A DNA stretch of 64,000 nt from Hyaloscypha bicolor E (taxonomy: Eukaryota; Ascomycota; Leotiomycetes; Helotiales; Hyaloscyphaceae), in assembly GCF_002865645.1 (NCBI RefSeq), contig NW_020194549.1:186001-250000 (forward strand). Direction: 5' to 3'. The notes under the pieces were generated by a model. That model saw only the letters and a program-made list of their open reading frames with translations. It was not told where the DNA came from and did not search any database. Of the stretch, positions 21,622 through 33,094 are shown piece after piece; the stretch's first letter is position 1; each line of letters begins with the position of its first letter. Made by a program: the position numbers and the translations under genes.

Positions 21622-23219
21622 AGTCTAGAGCCAGCAGCTGCTATATATTGACCGGGAGTCGAAGTTTTATGAGATGTTTTGCGAAGTTCTATAAAGGAGG
21701 AAAGGTAGAATTATCATCACTTGCTCCTATTCGCCTGGTTCTATATAACCCCCACGGCACTTACTTTTGTTGTGACTCAGCAGTGTCTTCCACTTCGGTT
21801 TCATATCCTAGTGACCCTAAAGCAAGGCGGATTGTGTGGAATATTTTGAAATTGGGTAACATATTCACGACTTTCGTGAGATTGTCACTTTCTTCCGAGA
21901 TGAAGATATTTGTCAATATTCCAAAACCTGTATCTCCCTGACTCTCCGACTTTTTGAGATAGGGCAAAAGGCCTTTTCGTTTTGAACCCATTTCCGCCGT
22001 TCATTCCTGATTTCAGGCTCAGCCACTACAAGCTCCCTAAATCGGACGATCAAATATTGCGAGCATACCTTTCTTCTATTTTCTTGAAGACCCAGCGAGT
22101 TGGAGTAGCGATAAAAAGAGTTAATACAGGCAAACAACCGCACTTGGTTTTGAAACAATAGCAAAAATCAACCTGAGAGATGGACGCGTACTCGCTCTTC
22201 GGGCTGAGTATAGCGCAGAAAAGCTTGTGAGCAACGAGGTAAAGGACCGCTAGAATTGCGCTTGACCTTTTCTTCATTTTCCTTTCTTTCAAAAGAAACC
22301 CCCAGCTTTGATCTTACTTGCCTATAAGTTAATATTCTTAATGGTATACTTCTTGGAACGAACGTAGTAAGCAGGGGTAGTCGCGTTGGAAGTGGATTTG
22401 GAAAAGTGTTGTCCGAGACCGTCGTCCACCGCGAACTCAAGACTTCATCACCCCCGAACATGCCACGTTTGAGAAAGCACCAGAAGGGCAATCTCCAGAT
22501 TCTCAGAGAATAGTACAACTTCTGCAGCGGCAGGGGGACTCAGAGAAGTCCGTGACGCACGGTGCTGCTCGTCATCGACGGTCGACGAACAACGGCGTTC
22601 ATCCTGAGGCTGCTCTTCTTCATCAATCTTAGGTCCGATGGTCGACGGTGACCAGGGGAGGGAGACCGTTGGAGGTGGAGAGGCAGAATCTGGGCGGACG
22701 AATAGAATCAATGCTGTTTAATTAACCAGCCAACGAAAGTGCAGCTAGCCTAGAATTCATTGGCACCTAGTTGCATTTAACCCTGGTTCCATCCCTGTTT
22801 ATTCAACACCATCTATTCGGCGAGCCTAACGTTAGTAAGCAACATCACCACAGCCTCACTTCCTTGACGAAGTGGGGTAAATAACCTTGCGAGATCCGGA
22901 GCTTGACTTTGGACCTCTTTGGAGCCAAATAAGGAGGCTGGGCCTGGCAGCAGCAGCAAGCCACAAGTCAAATCCCGTCCGTTAACCTCTGCACTCTAAC
23001 CTCGCTTGCTTCTGAGGAGTCTCGAAGCCAAGCCGTTACGACTTTTTCATTTTGACACATCCACTCCGGAATCCCACCACCGATCTCGTGTGCAATTTTG
23101 CAGACTGCTTTTGGCCCTTGGACGCTAGAGTCTAATTCAAAACTAGGCTATCCACCTACAAATCCAACTCTCGCATCTCCAAGAGCGTTCCCGAGTCCGC
23201 ACTCTAAACGCAAAACACA
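21622..23219. other. Intergenic region
   Basis: Several 70-116-residue frames on both strands overlap and lack ATG starts or motifs. The last few hundred bases should contain the promoter of the gene at 23220. No repeat or RNA was recognised. Confidence 0.4.
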
Positions 23220-24158
23220 ATGGGTCTCTCGCGTGCCTTTGGCTGCTTCCAAGATCCCGAAGCGCGGGCTCTGAAAAAGCAAAAGAAAGCAGGAAAGCGG
23301 AATCGCAATGAGGAAGTGCGACCTAACAGAGTAATCGCAGCAACTACGAGAGGTGACCACGCTGAGATTGAGATGCGAAGTCTGCCTGACCAGTCACCCT
23401 TACCGGCCAACAGCACCACGCGAAATTTTAAACTCCCACCTTCAGCACCAGAAAGCGATGAACCAGAGCCCTGGAGCGTAGGCGCAGTCATTCGTCGCAC
23501 ATCGCTACTTCAAGCCAGGCTTGATGAAGCGGCCAACGAAAGGAAGAAGACTGACGAGAAGGTGGATATACCAGCTTCAAAGGCAAGGCGTCAAGCTAAG
23601 GTGGAGGAAGATGTGGAGATCCCGGCGATAGAGACGAGGCCTAAAGTCATTGCGGAGAAAAAAGAAGACTGGGAAACGAGCACGGGAAAGGTCACCGCGA
23701 GCCTAAATATGAAGGGCATTGGGGATGGAAGTGGAGAAGGAAGCGGAGTTCGTGCCACCATGATGTTTGGTATACCAACAACGAAAAAGGAACTGGAAGT
23801 GGACCTCGGAGCTATAGAAGAAGAGGCAGAGATCAGGAAGGTCACGGAAGAGAACAACGCACTTGCGGCAAAAGGAGCCCATAAGTATAGTGGGGCAATA
23901 AATTGGAATCCTTCGTATAGTCAGAAAGCGACCCCGATGCCATTACGTGGCAAGTATACGAAAAATAGCGGTTGGGGGTGGTCTGGGACGAGCGGGTCAA
24001 ATGGATCTCCGATGGATGAGCCGTACTATGATTATGGAATTGGTGTGTCGAATGGCTCAGCGAAATCAGCTGTTGGGAGCAATCCATATGGTGCACCGTA
24101 TGGTTATGGTCGGAGGAAAAGCTCTCACTACGCTTATGTGTCTGGTCCAGCCAATTAA
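23220..24158 (+). CDS. Hypothetical protein with possible N-myristoyl/palmitoyl signal
   Basis: Single-exon ORF of 312 residues with a good start context (CACAATGGG). The N-terminus MGLSRAFGCF has Gly2 and Cys9, which could carry lipid anchors. The middle is charged, Lys/Glu-rich and probably disordered or coiled (about residues 95-215). The C-terminus is Gly/Ser/Tyr-rich (NPYGAPYGYGRRKSSHYAY). No domain was recognised. It may be a membrane-associated scaffold, but this rests on composition only. Confidence 0.7.
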   Translation: MGLSRAFGCFQDPEARALKKQKKAGKRNRNEEVRPNRVIAATTRGDHAEIEMRSLPDQSPLPANSTTRNFKLPPSAPESDEPEPWSVGAVIRRTSLLQARLDEAANERKKTDEKVDIPASKARRQAKVEEDVEIPAIETRPKVIAEKKEDWETSTGKVTASLNMKGIGDGSGEGSGVRATMMFGIPTTKKELEVDLGAIEEEAEIRKVTEENNALAAKGAHKYSGAINWNPSYSQKATPMPLRGKYTKNSGWGWSGTSGSNGSPMDEPYYDYGIGVSNGSAKSAVGSNPYGAPYGYGRRKSSHYAYVSGPAN

Positions 24159-24522
24159 TGAGATAGGATGTCGGAGACGTGGTAGGACTTGGAAGTTCAG
24201 TCGGGGAATGGGTATAAAGTCGAAGGGGGAGATCTGGGAATATCCTAGGAGGAGATTTGATGAGGTAGTGGATAGGTTCGTTCCATGATTCCAAGCACAA
24301 GACAGCCATATGGCTCTAAATACTCTTTCTCACCTGGAAAGTCCTCACTGCCTTCCCTAGTAACCGTCAAAGGAACGGGAAGCCCAGTACATATGATGCT
24401 TTAATGAAGGCGATCATGGAGCTTTCAGATGAGCTGGGAGTGATCAGTTCCTGAGCAAGAGCGATAAATCCACTAATCCAATACGTAGTAGAGGAAAGGG
24501 TTGACTGATAATGCCCTAATAA

Positions 24523-24835
24523 TCACCCTCCCCCACCATCCTCATTCCCATAATCCACCTCGCCGGCATCTTGATCATACTACTGCCCCACCTCCTCGTC
24601 AGGAGCGGCATACTCATGCACAGGTTAAGTCTCTACCTCTTCCTCATGGTCAGGCTGCGCTTCCTCTTTCCGCTCCCCATGTTCTTCAACAGCCTGTTCC
24701 GCTCCAACTCCTTCCCTCCCGCCTTCCTCGGCCTCGCCTTCATATTCCCAATGCTGCAGCTTCTTCCTGGATTCAGAACCATCCACCTCGAGGAATCCCG
24801 CGGTTGGTATCGTAGGAGGGCAATTCGTGCAACAT
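24523..24835 (-). pseudogene. Possible decayed acidic-protein gene
   Basis: Minus-strand reading from ATG 24835 gives MLHELPSYDTNRGIPR. A frame change near 24788 then leads into an acidic coding-like stretch (SRKKLQHWEYEGEAEEGG) with in-frame TAA at 24625-24627 and TAG at 24580-24582, after which YDQDAGEVDYGNEDGGGG runs to a stop at 24523-24525. The stops could be CAA/CAG to TAA/TAG changes. A small intron could alternatively remove one of them. Family unknown. Confidence 0.3.
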
Positions 24836-24859
24836 TGATCCTGACTTTAGAGAAGAAAT

Positions 24860-26225
24860 AAACTTTTAGCGTGCGAGACCGGCATTTTATCCATTTTATA
24901 GTACTACATCTCGAAGCACTATAACTTGTAGTACCACAAGTTAAAATAATATGGCTCCGGGTGCTTCCATTTGTAGCTTCAAAATCAAGAGTATTCCCGC
25001 TTGTAATACGCTGTACTAGTCACGTATGACTAGACTTGAGGGGGATCCAAAATAGCTCCGGTTGGGGTCTTTGTACGTTGAAAGGGAGCAAGAAGGGATA
25101 CCTCTACTTCGCACCGACCACTTTGATAGGTTGAAAGAGGGGCCCATGCTCTAGACAAAGGACATTAGCAAAATCCAACCGATACTTAAGGGATGCTGAA
25201 GGGGATCCTCTCTATGCTCCGGCTTCCACGCTTACACACCAACGCGCACAGGGGCCATAGGAATAGCTCAAGTTAGAGCAGCGGCTGCTCAGATCCAATG
25301 ACAGAAATGCACTTGGGTGGGGTCATTGTCGTCTGAGAGTACACTAGTTGTTCATAGGCTTCAGAGTTATTTTCACTTCCATTATATCAACTCATCTTCA
25401 AATAATGCAATCAAACACAGAGAGACTTGAAAAATTGAAGGCTACCGCTTATGGCACTTACCAATGCCAACTCTTTCAAAATTGCAAAGCACATATTTGA
25501 GACTACGGAATTGCCGTGGAGGAGCAAATGACAACGGAACTGAAGTCAGAAATAGGAAAGATTCACAAAACATGGAAGAAAGGGGCTTTCACAGTCAGCC
25601 AGTGGCAATAGAATCAAAAGTTGAGGGGGAAGAGAAGCGCAGAAGCTACAATGAAAGGGAGCATATCTATAATGGTCTTGAACTGAGGTCACGTGGGTAG
25701 CAATATAAATCTGTAAGAACGGTGCTGAAATGACTGCTGTTCTATAGAAATAAGCAGCCTATATAGATATAGACCATAATTCCCCTAAATTAGGTGTTAT
25801 AAACCCCTATCTATCCAAGCCTTCAGCTATATCAGCAACCCTAATATTCAACCTCTATAAGGCTTTCAGCCTCTATATTAGCTGCCTTGATATTTAGCTG
25901 TATAAGGGCTCTCAGCCCCTATAGGTAAGTTCAGGGGCGTTAGGCATGATTTGACGCGTTTCCTGAGGCCTCGCGCCAGGCTAGACAGGAAGTTCAGGGT
26001 AAGATGCTACAACTTGCAGCCAGAGTAGAGGCAGACCAGTCGGAGTTGAAAGTTTGGAGCTTTGGCTGAGCGTACATGATAGATTATGGAAAAATTGAGA
26101 CCGCAGCAAATATTAGCACGTCGTGAAAGCTTTATGTTCCATGCAGTAGCAAAAGAGCGCGAACCACTCTCGGACCATATTATCGACAATAATTTTCAAT
26201 TTCAAAGCCAGAAGTTCACAAAACC
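24860..26225. other. Intergenic region with diverged tandem repeat
   Basis: No supportable gene. At about 25815-25925 there is a diverged tandem repeat of roughly 46 bases with recurring CTNTCAGCC and CTATAAGG blocks. A CACGTG site occurs at about 25690. Confidence 0.4.
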
Positions 26226-26690
26226 TCAAATCCAACCCTTCGCCTTCCCAACCTCAATCTCCATGCCCTCCTCTCTGATCATGTCCTCTAATCTCAGCTT
26301 CAACTTCTGCAAGACATCCTGCCCTGGGGCTCTGTCCGACCCCGTATGTCCGTTTACACCAGCTTTCGAAGGCACCAACTCATCAATATGCACCCGAATG
26401 TTTGCCTTCTGCTCTTTGTAGAAACCCCGAATACCATTCAAATCATGCCATAGACTCCGGCACCAATCATTGCCACCTCGGAAGATCCGAACCTCTCGGG
26501 AGCACAACTTTGTCAGGTATTTGATGTCGTGGTTCAGGATGTCGAGTTTGCGTGAGCAGTAAGAGCATGGGTATAGACTGTGATCACCGCAGTTTTGGAA
26601 GTTTTTTGCTCGGACTTGTCGTGGCGTGGTCTTCGCCGCAAACCAGCATTCGATGGTTGGAACGGAAGGGAAGACGTTCGGCAATGCCAT
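26226..26690 (-). CDS. Hypothetical protein with Cys cluster
   Basis: ORF of 154 residues from ATG at 26690 (MALPNVFPSVPTIECWF). It has a cysteine/histidine group CGDHSLYPCSYCSRKLD (about residues 34-50) that could bind a metal, and a charged C-terminal helix region (LQKLKLRLEDMIREEGMEI). No family was recognised. It follows the nucleotidyltransferase-like gene on the same strand by about 100 bases, so the two might be neighbours of common origin; an in-frame extension upstream without ATG exists. Confidence 0.5.
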   Translation of the reverse strand: MALPNVFPSVPTIECWFAAKTTPRQVRAKNFQNCGDHSLYPCSYCSRKLDILNHDIKYLTKLCSREVRIFRGGNDWCRSLWHDLNGIRGFYKEQKANIRVHIDELVPSKAGVNGHTGSDRAPGQDVLQKLKLRLEDMIREEGMEIEVGKAKGWI

Positions 26691-26787
26691 CCTTGAATTT
26701 GAAGAAAAAGGTTCCGATTTGTGTTTAGTTTGATGCGAGTGTTGATTTTGGTTATTTTCGATTGCATGTTGGACAGTGTCATGCAAT

Positions 26788-27372
26788 TTAATCAGCCTGT
26801 GAGTCAAATCCCACGTTCTTCCAGACCTCTGCTCCGCCGAAATTGTGAATGTACCACTCAACAAAATCTCGATTCACTCGAGAACATTCCTCAACCGTGG
26901 GAAAACAGCACTCCTTTTGACACCAACGAAGCAGAAAGTCAATATCGTGTGCATCGCTTTTGGTCTTCTCTTCACCTCTTCCCAGTATTGAATGACATTT
27001 CGCGTTCAGCAGAAGTGCCGGCTTGAGAACCTTCGCAGACCCGACCGTCACTGTCGGAGTCGAAGCGTCGAAGTCTTCTTTAAATAACATCGGCGGTGTC
27101 AGAATCTCGATGTCCACTCTTGGGTTGCCTTGGAAGTATGTATGCAGAGTTCCCTTCTCGACCACGAATCTTTCTTGGTCTCTGAATAATTTCTTCGTTT
27201 CCAGTGTGTGACCTCTCGGAACAACAATGTCGATATCAGTCGTCGTTCTTGATGAACCTAGAAGTGCGCATCCAGCTCCTCCAACTATTGCGTATGTGCG
27301 ATCCCCAAGGATTTTGCCAACTGCTTGAGCGGCGGCCAGTACGGCCTCGACGTCTGAAAGCGGAGAGGACAT
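26788..27372 (-). CDS. Nucleotidyltransferase-fold protein
   Basis: 194 residues from ATG at 27372. The frame is open further upstream to a GTG, but the ATG gives a normal N-terminus. The motif YAIVGGAGCALLGSS followed by TTTDIDIVVP (GG at 31-32 and DxD at 46-48) fits the minimal nucleotidyltransferase fold: GG, about 13 residues, then D-x-D. A third acidic residue may be in VDIEIL. The middle contains SAKVLKPALLLNAKCHSI and a C-terminal region with DAHDIDFLLRWC. This architecture resembles uncharacterised fungal proteins related to antitoxin/aminoglycoside nucleotidyltransferases. Substrate unknown. Confidence 0.75.
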   Translation of the reverse strand: MSSPLSDVEAVLAAAQAVGKILGDRTYAIVGGAGCALLGSSRTTTDIDIVVPRGHTLETKKLFRDQERFVVEKGTLHTYFQGNPRVDIEILTPPMLFKEDFDASTPTVTVGSAKVLKPALLLNAKCHSILGRGEEKTKSDAHDIDFLLRWCQKECCFPTVEECSRVNRDFVEWYIHNFGGAEVWKNVGFDSQAD

Positions 27373-28095
27373 GGTGTTTCCGTTTTCTCGGGAATTTAGA
27401 AAGTTGTCAAAAGGACCCAGCGGGATTATCTTCACCTTCGCGGAATTTATTTCATTTTATCGAGCAACCTTGAATGACGCGTTGTGTCGAGGAGGTAAAG
27501 CAACCTTTTCTGTTGCCTTGAAGACAGGGGCAGCGCTCATCCCTATCTGGTAAGATGTTTCGCTTAATCTATTCAATGTCAGGAGATTGTTAATAGAGGA
27601 GCTATGCCTTAGCTCTATAGCTGAACGAAGACTATTGAACAATGAAGAGACTCATTCATATTCCAGTTTTGAGCGATCTCATTTGATTCTGGCAATTTTC
27701 CTTCTTGTTTGCATGCTTTCCACTGCAACTCTCAAAGATGCTTCTACTCGCAATTGATAGCCTTTATTGCTGTCACATATTACCGAAGACAACCAATAAA
27801 GCTTGTATAGGCACTATCCTGTATATCTAGTATTTTTTTGCTTCATTGCTCTTACATCACGGGGGTTTTGCCACCTCTAGAAACGCTTTTTAGTCAGCAA
27901 GACATCCCCACCACCTGCACATTTCTGGTATTAAATGGAACTATCTGTTCTGATCCTACGGAATGCGGCAGCATGAACTGCCTAAATAATATGTAAGATC
28001 TCTCAATCACTCGGAATACACTTAGTTGTATGTACCCCAACAGGCAAGTCCCATTATGTTTTTGGCAAATGGTTTCCACCCCGCGAACGTCGTGT
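27373..28095. other. Intergenic region
   Basis: Between the nucleotidyltransferase-like gene and the GNA1-like gene. The frame that continues past the GNA1-like stop (to about 27894) arises only if a shifted splice is used. Nothing else was recognised. Confidence 0.4.
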
Positions 28096-28751
28096 TCAGA
28101 TTCCTCGTTCCTGAGCTTCTGCATCAAAAAAGTGATGCATCTCCGAACCTGCTTTCTCGTATCCACACTTATTGTAAAACCCTTCCTTACCTTCTGAAGT
28201 ATCAAGGATGTTCGACAACACTGTTAGCACGGAACAAAACTATTCATTTCGGATTGGGGAGGTACTTTGTAACACCCGACTTTCTCCGCCACATAATCTA
28301 GAGCCTCTATGAGCCTCAATCCTAACTTCTTTCCCTGCTGATCTGATTTTATTGCAATATCCTCAATGTGGCCTTGCGTTGCGAGCTTGAACAAGCTAAG
28401 TGAAACAGTTAGCTCATATCTTATAGTATCTTAAGAAACATTCCGGACCAACACGTACAACTTCTTCTCCACCATCAACGACCCGGTTCCAACAATTTTC
28501 CCTCCAGCTCGATTCTCATCCACAATCACAACCACATAGTAAGTTCCCTTACAATTTCTCATCAAGTCGAATCTTTCAATCCACATATCTTCCGTAATAT
28601 CACCAACATACGCTAGATCTCGAATGACATCCAGATGCCCCTCGTTGAAGTCTGTTCGCTGGAGTGGGCGGGCGATGTAGCCTTTAGGAAGAGCGGCTAG
28701 GACTTTTGGCGAGATGAGATCTGCAGAGAAGAGCTGGATTTCTGAAGCCAT
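28096..28751 (-). pseudogene. GNA1-like glucosamine-6-phosphate N-acetyltransferase with damaged splice acceptor
   Basis: Three coding blocks on the minus strand: 28751-28459, 28395-28266 and 28212-28096, 179 residues if joined. Block 1 reads LFSADLISPKVLAALPKGY, then VGDITEDMWIERFDLM. Block 2 (after a normal 63-nt intron, GTACGT...ACTTAG) has GHIEDIAIKSDQQGKKLGLR with the acetyl-CoA loop. Block 3 has NILDTSEGKEGFYNKCGY and EKAGSEMHHFF. All match GNAT-fold GNA1, which makes GlcNAc-6-P in the UDP-GlcNAc pathway. The second intron (28265-28213) starts GTACCT and has a CTAAC branch but ends CG, not AG, at the position that keeps frame. The nearest upstream AG shifts frame and loses the conserved C-terminus. 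Probably a decaying copy, but a GT-CG splice or a sequencing error is possible. Confidence 0.7.
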
Positions 28752-29572
28752 TACAAAAATCTGTTTTTATCTAGAAACTACCTCTGGCTCAAAACTCAAT
28801 GGGCAACAAAGTATCAGTCTATATAACCCAGAAAAATATCAGCTTTTACTTTAACAAATACCGGGGCAGCGAAGGCACCAGCCTAGCAGCTAACCGAGGC
28901 AACCCATTTCATCCAGACATACCTTAAATACGAGAAACGAGGCCAGCGAGGGAAGTTTTCCAGCGTTCCACAGACAAGATACAATCATTAATCAATTATG
29001 ATAAGAGCTACTTCGAAAAGAAAAAAACCTCCCCGTGCCTCTCTTCTCGCTGGACAAAACGAGGTAACGTTACGGCACTTGTGCCGCAGCCACGATGCCC
29101 CGCATGGTAACACCCCCACTCATCCACATGCTCACAACCCCGCGTTCGTCAACATGCTTCCTCACTGGACGAGTTCCGTTGGTGGGGTCCAAGGAATGGG
29201 GTTATATGCAGTTTCAAGAGGTCAGCCCTGTAGATAGCCTAAATTTAGGTGGGAAGTGGCAGGCAATGTGACGGCTGCAATGGAACGCTACGGTAGGTAA
29301 CCGGGCAAGTTTCAGTGAAGCTTTTGTGGGGCCGTGATTCGTGTTATCCGTGGTGAGAGAACTTGTCTCGAACTTCATGTTCACCACGGCTCCCTGACGT
29401 CTCCCTTTTCGTAATAAAGGGACGAAGAGGCCAATTTTCTGCCACACAACTTGAAAATTGACATCTGGATAGGAAGTAATAATCATTGGTTGACTCTGGA
29501 AACTCAGTTGAACGTCAACAGCCGCACAGCTCCCACTCTTGCTTCCGAATACCAGTGTTAGGGACGGCAAAT
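28752..29572. other. Intergenic region, divergent promoters
   Basis: Between the GNA1-like gene (minus) and the oxidoreductase (plus). It contains the palindrome GTAACGTTAC at about 29063. Short frames on both strands overlap and have no motifs. Confidence 0.4.
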
Positions 29573-31284
29573 ATGCCGACGCTCTCTACAGATATTCCCG
29601 TTCCTATTCCAGTTCGCCATGGCCCCCGCATCCTAACCATAGGAGCTGGATCCCAAGGCCACGCCTATGCAGAGCCAATCACACGACTCCATCTCGGACA
29701 AGTCGTTGCAGTATGCGAGCCCGGTCCTTTCAAGCGAGCCGAGTTCGGGCGGAAATACATCTGGGGTCTCAGTAATCGCTCTGCTCTGCCTCATGAAGAG
29801 TTCGAAGACTGGAAAGACTTCATCAAGTATGAATTCAGTCGACGAGAAAGGGTGAAAACCGGGGAGATCAAAGAAGGCGATCCTGAATTCAAGGGCGTCG
29901 ACACGGTGTTTATTACTGTACTGGATGAGATGCATGTCCATGTTGTCAAAGCTCTTGCACCGCTGGGATTGCATACGATGTGTGAGAAGCCGCTTGCGAC
30001 CGGTTTGGATGATTGTATTGATATCCTGGGGACTGTGACGAGGGAGTGGGAGATTCTTGGACGGAAGACTGTGTTTGGGATTGCACATGTGCTGAGGTAT
30101 AGTCCGCATAATGTTATGTTGAGGAAACTAGTGAGGGAAGATAGGGTTGTGGGGGATGTGATCAGCGTTGAACATACGGAGCCAATTGGGTGGTGGCATA
30201 TGGCACACAGCTTCGTGAGGTAAGCTTAAGCTTTACTTTCTTTCCTCTCTAGGGAAATTTGCTCACGGCTCATAGAGGAAACTGGCGACGCCAAGATATG
30301 GCGGCTCCTTCGTTACTCACAAAGTCTTGTCACGACATCGATTTCCTTATGTGGCTTCTCTGCTCCTCAGCTTCGGCAAACTCAGCAGATCCTCCACACG
30401 TACCTTCATTCATCTCCTCAACCGGGAACTTGAACCAGTTCCGCAAGGCCAGGAAACCACTTGCTGCGGGTTCAGCAACAAACTGTATTTCTTGCCCCAT
30501 AGAGAGGAGCTGTCTTTACTCCGCGAAAAGCATCTATGTAGACAAGCTCTTTGCTGATCCCGATAACCTTGAGTGGCCGCTCAAAAGTGTGGCACCCGAG
30601 ATTGAAGATCTGTATTTCAACGATGGGAAACCAGCGGCAGAGAAGAGATTACTTGAAGCTTTGGCCGAGGACTACACAACCGAAACCCCGGATTCGCAAA
30701 TCAAGAAACGATCTTGGTATGGGCGATGTGTCTGGGATGGAGACAACGATGTGTGTGATGACCAAGTTGTTACGATAACGTGGGGTGACGATCCATTGCC
30801 TAGAGCCAAGGTTGGAAAGGGGGACAATGGAGCATTGACAGGAGATGCAGCAGCTCTGAACGGCAGATCAGCGAAGACGGCAATATTCCATATGATCGCC
30901 CCCACAGAGAAGATCTGCGCACGGAGAGGTAAAATATACGGTACAACAGGTGAGATATCCTATGATAGTGACAACATCTCTGTCCACTCTTTCGCCACAA
31001 GTGAAACGGTAGTACACCCAACAAAGGTTGCCGGGAAGGGCCATGGGGGTGGAGACGAGTCGATGGTTGAAAATTTCTGCAAAGCTGTGCAGGCTGCAAT
31101 TTCAGGGGAGATGGAAGCCTCCGCAGCTCAGAGGCTTTGGTTGGGTTGTGAGATCGAGGAGATTGTGAGGAGTCATGTTGCGGTTTTTGCCGCTGAGAAG
31201 GCGAGGAAGGAGAGAATAGTCGTTGATTGGCAAAAGTTCTGGGCTAGTGAGGTGGAAGCACGGCTTCAGAAAAGGACGATATAG
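29573..31284 (+). CDS. Gfo/Idh/MocA-family NAD(P)-dependent oxidoreductase
   Basis: Model join(29573..30219,30276..31284), 551 residues; intron of 56 nt (GTAAGC...CATAG) joins AHSFVR with GNWRRQD in frame. The Rossmann motif RILTIGAGSQGHAYAE (GAGSQG at 24-29) and the family motif TMCEKPLATG (EKP at 138-140) are clear. The second exon contains KSCHDIDFLMWL and the Cys-containing segment NCISCPIERSCLYSAKSIY seen in fungal and bacterial homologues. Family members oxidise or reduce sugars, inositols and related alcohols with NAD(P); the substrate here is unknown. Two domains, probably cytosolic. ATG at 29573 is preferred over the non-ATG upstream extension. Confidence 0.9.
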
Positions 31285-32166
31285 TAAGTTTTCTAGTGGC
31301 GATCTTCCTATACACAGCATCTGCTTGAGGGAATAGGGGATAGAGAAAAGGTTCTTGTTGAAGAATGATTCAATGCCCTACCTGTTCATTGCATTTTTCT
31401 CTGAGGACACAAAACCCTTCCCCCAGAAGCAAATTATGCAGTGCAAAGTTCCGAATAAAATAGGGAATTTTAAAGAATGGCCCAGTTGTAAGATGAAGCT
31501 AGTCTGAAACCCTGAAAAACTTTGGGGGGGGGGGGAGTATGTTGGACTCCCTCGCTTAGGGAATTCAGGGGTAGCTTGTGCCTAAAATCGCTTCAGCAAG
31601 CCTGTAAATTCGGATCGTAGATGGGTCAGCTCGACGACTTCAAATTTCCCAAATCATCCTTCAATGTCGCGTTCTACAATTAAACACTTCACGCCAATCC
31701 ATCGAGATGGAAACCAAGGATGTGCCCAGGAACTGTACCTGCCATGCTTACATACTACACGACAACATCACTTGTGTCGTCTGGTGCGAAGATGCCGTTG
31801 CTCTGCACAGAGTTCCAGAAGCATCCACCATCCAATCTCCTATTAGCTACTGAAGGCTGATTTCGGCCTCAACGCGCACAAAAAAGAAGCTCTTTGGTGT
31901 TGGGACGGGGCGAAAGTGGGTGTACTGTACGACGGACATCGGGGTTTATACTTAAGGGGAGCAGTTCATCAAGCTTGCCCTGCTGGGAAAAGGAGGAATG
32001 ATGCTAAGCTGAGGGATGGAAAGCGGGCCTGAATACCGAGGATGTGGGTGGAGCGCCCTATATCTCGATCACGCAGGAAAGTAGAAGTCAGTGAGATTTT
32101 TGAAAGAGTGGATGGAGAGGGAGAGATTGAGCAATCAAGTCAAGTCGCCGCTTGACCCTCTTGTTC
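31285..32166. other. Intergenic region
   Basis: 3' flank of the oxidoreductase. It contains a poly-G run at about 31525-31535. No gene, RNA or repeat was recognised. Confidence 0.4.
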
Positions 32167-32174
32167 GATGCTAT

Positions 32175-32321
32175 CAGTGTATCAAAAAATAATCAAAGCT
32201 AATTAATTAGAATTAATTATCTTTGATTATAATTAAGTATGATTTGATTAGCTTGATTTTGACTTGATTTGATTTGAGTAGGGGGGTTTAATCAAATCAA
32301 ACCTAATCATTTAACAGACTG
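32175..32321. mobile_element. hAT-type MITE, 147 bp
   Basis: Ends CAGTGTATCAAA (left) and TTTAACAGACTG (right) are imperfect inverted repeats. The 8-base flanks GATGCTAT (32167-32174) and AATGCTAC (32322-32329) match at 6 of 8 positions, differing by transitions, consistent with an 8-bp target-site duplication. Both ends are homologous to the ends of the longer A/T-rich element at 39695-40611. CAGTG-type ends with 8-bp duplications are typical of the hAT superfamily. No coding capacity. Confidence 0.7.
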
Positions 32322-32420
32322 AATGCTACTCTAGTCGAATGAAACTTAGAAGGAAATGAATCTGGAAAATAGGACACCTTGCCTGCCTTGCTTCCTTGAG
32401 TTGATGCCCTTGGTGATGCA

Positions 32421-32992
32421 CAGTGTGTCAAAAAAGTATTCAAGGTATTCAAGGTATTCATGAATATTCATGAATATCTTGAATAGAATATGAGTAGCGC
32501 AATTCTCAAAAATTTAGAGTAGAGTAGAATATATATTCATGAATATTCATGAATACTCATGAATACTGGTCAAGTGACTTCACGTGACCATGGAAAATCA
32601 AGGTTTACTTAATAATTATTAAATAACTAAGGCGCCTATTAATAGCTCTAGTTAAACTAAGCTAAGTCTTATATAATACTAGCTACATACTAATTTTCTA
32701 TAATAATAAACTAATTATCCTCCTCGGAATCCTGTACTTTGGTTCGCTTACCAAGTCTCGCCGTTGCCTAATTGGGTAGCGAGGTGGCGCTAGAGCGGGA
32801 GCAAGCGGAAGCTTTACCTAATATAGCTAGCTCCTCACGTGCAGAATCACGTGCATACTACTCAAAGTATTCATGAATATTTATGAATACTATGATTAGA
32901 ATATGAATAGAATATGAGTAGCGGGTAAATTTTGATGAATAGAATAGAGTAGTGATCACTACTCTATTCTATTCTATTCATTTGACACACTG
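32421..32992. mobile_element. hAT-type MITE, 572 bp, with perfect 8-bp target-site duplication
   Basis: Inverted ends CAGTGTGTCAAA and TTTGACACACTG are perfect, flanked by GTGATGCA on both sides (32413-32420 and 32993-33000). Both ends carry subterminal repeats built on TATTCATGAATA and GAATAGAATA, possible transposase-binding sites. There is no transposase ORF, so it is non-autonomous. The intact duplication points to a fairly recent insertion. It lies about 100 bp from the 3' end of the rhodopsin-like gene. Confidence 0.9.
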
Positions 32993-33094
32993 GTGATGCA
33001 TGGCAACGATATTGGGAGAAGCAGTCCGACATTTCAGAGCATCATGCCCCGAGGATCTGAAAAGTTAAACATTATTTCATTTACTATCCCTTCC

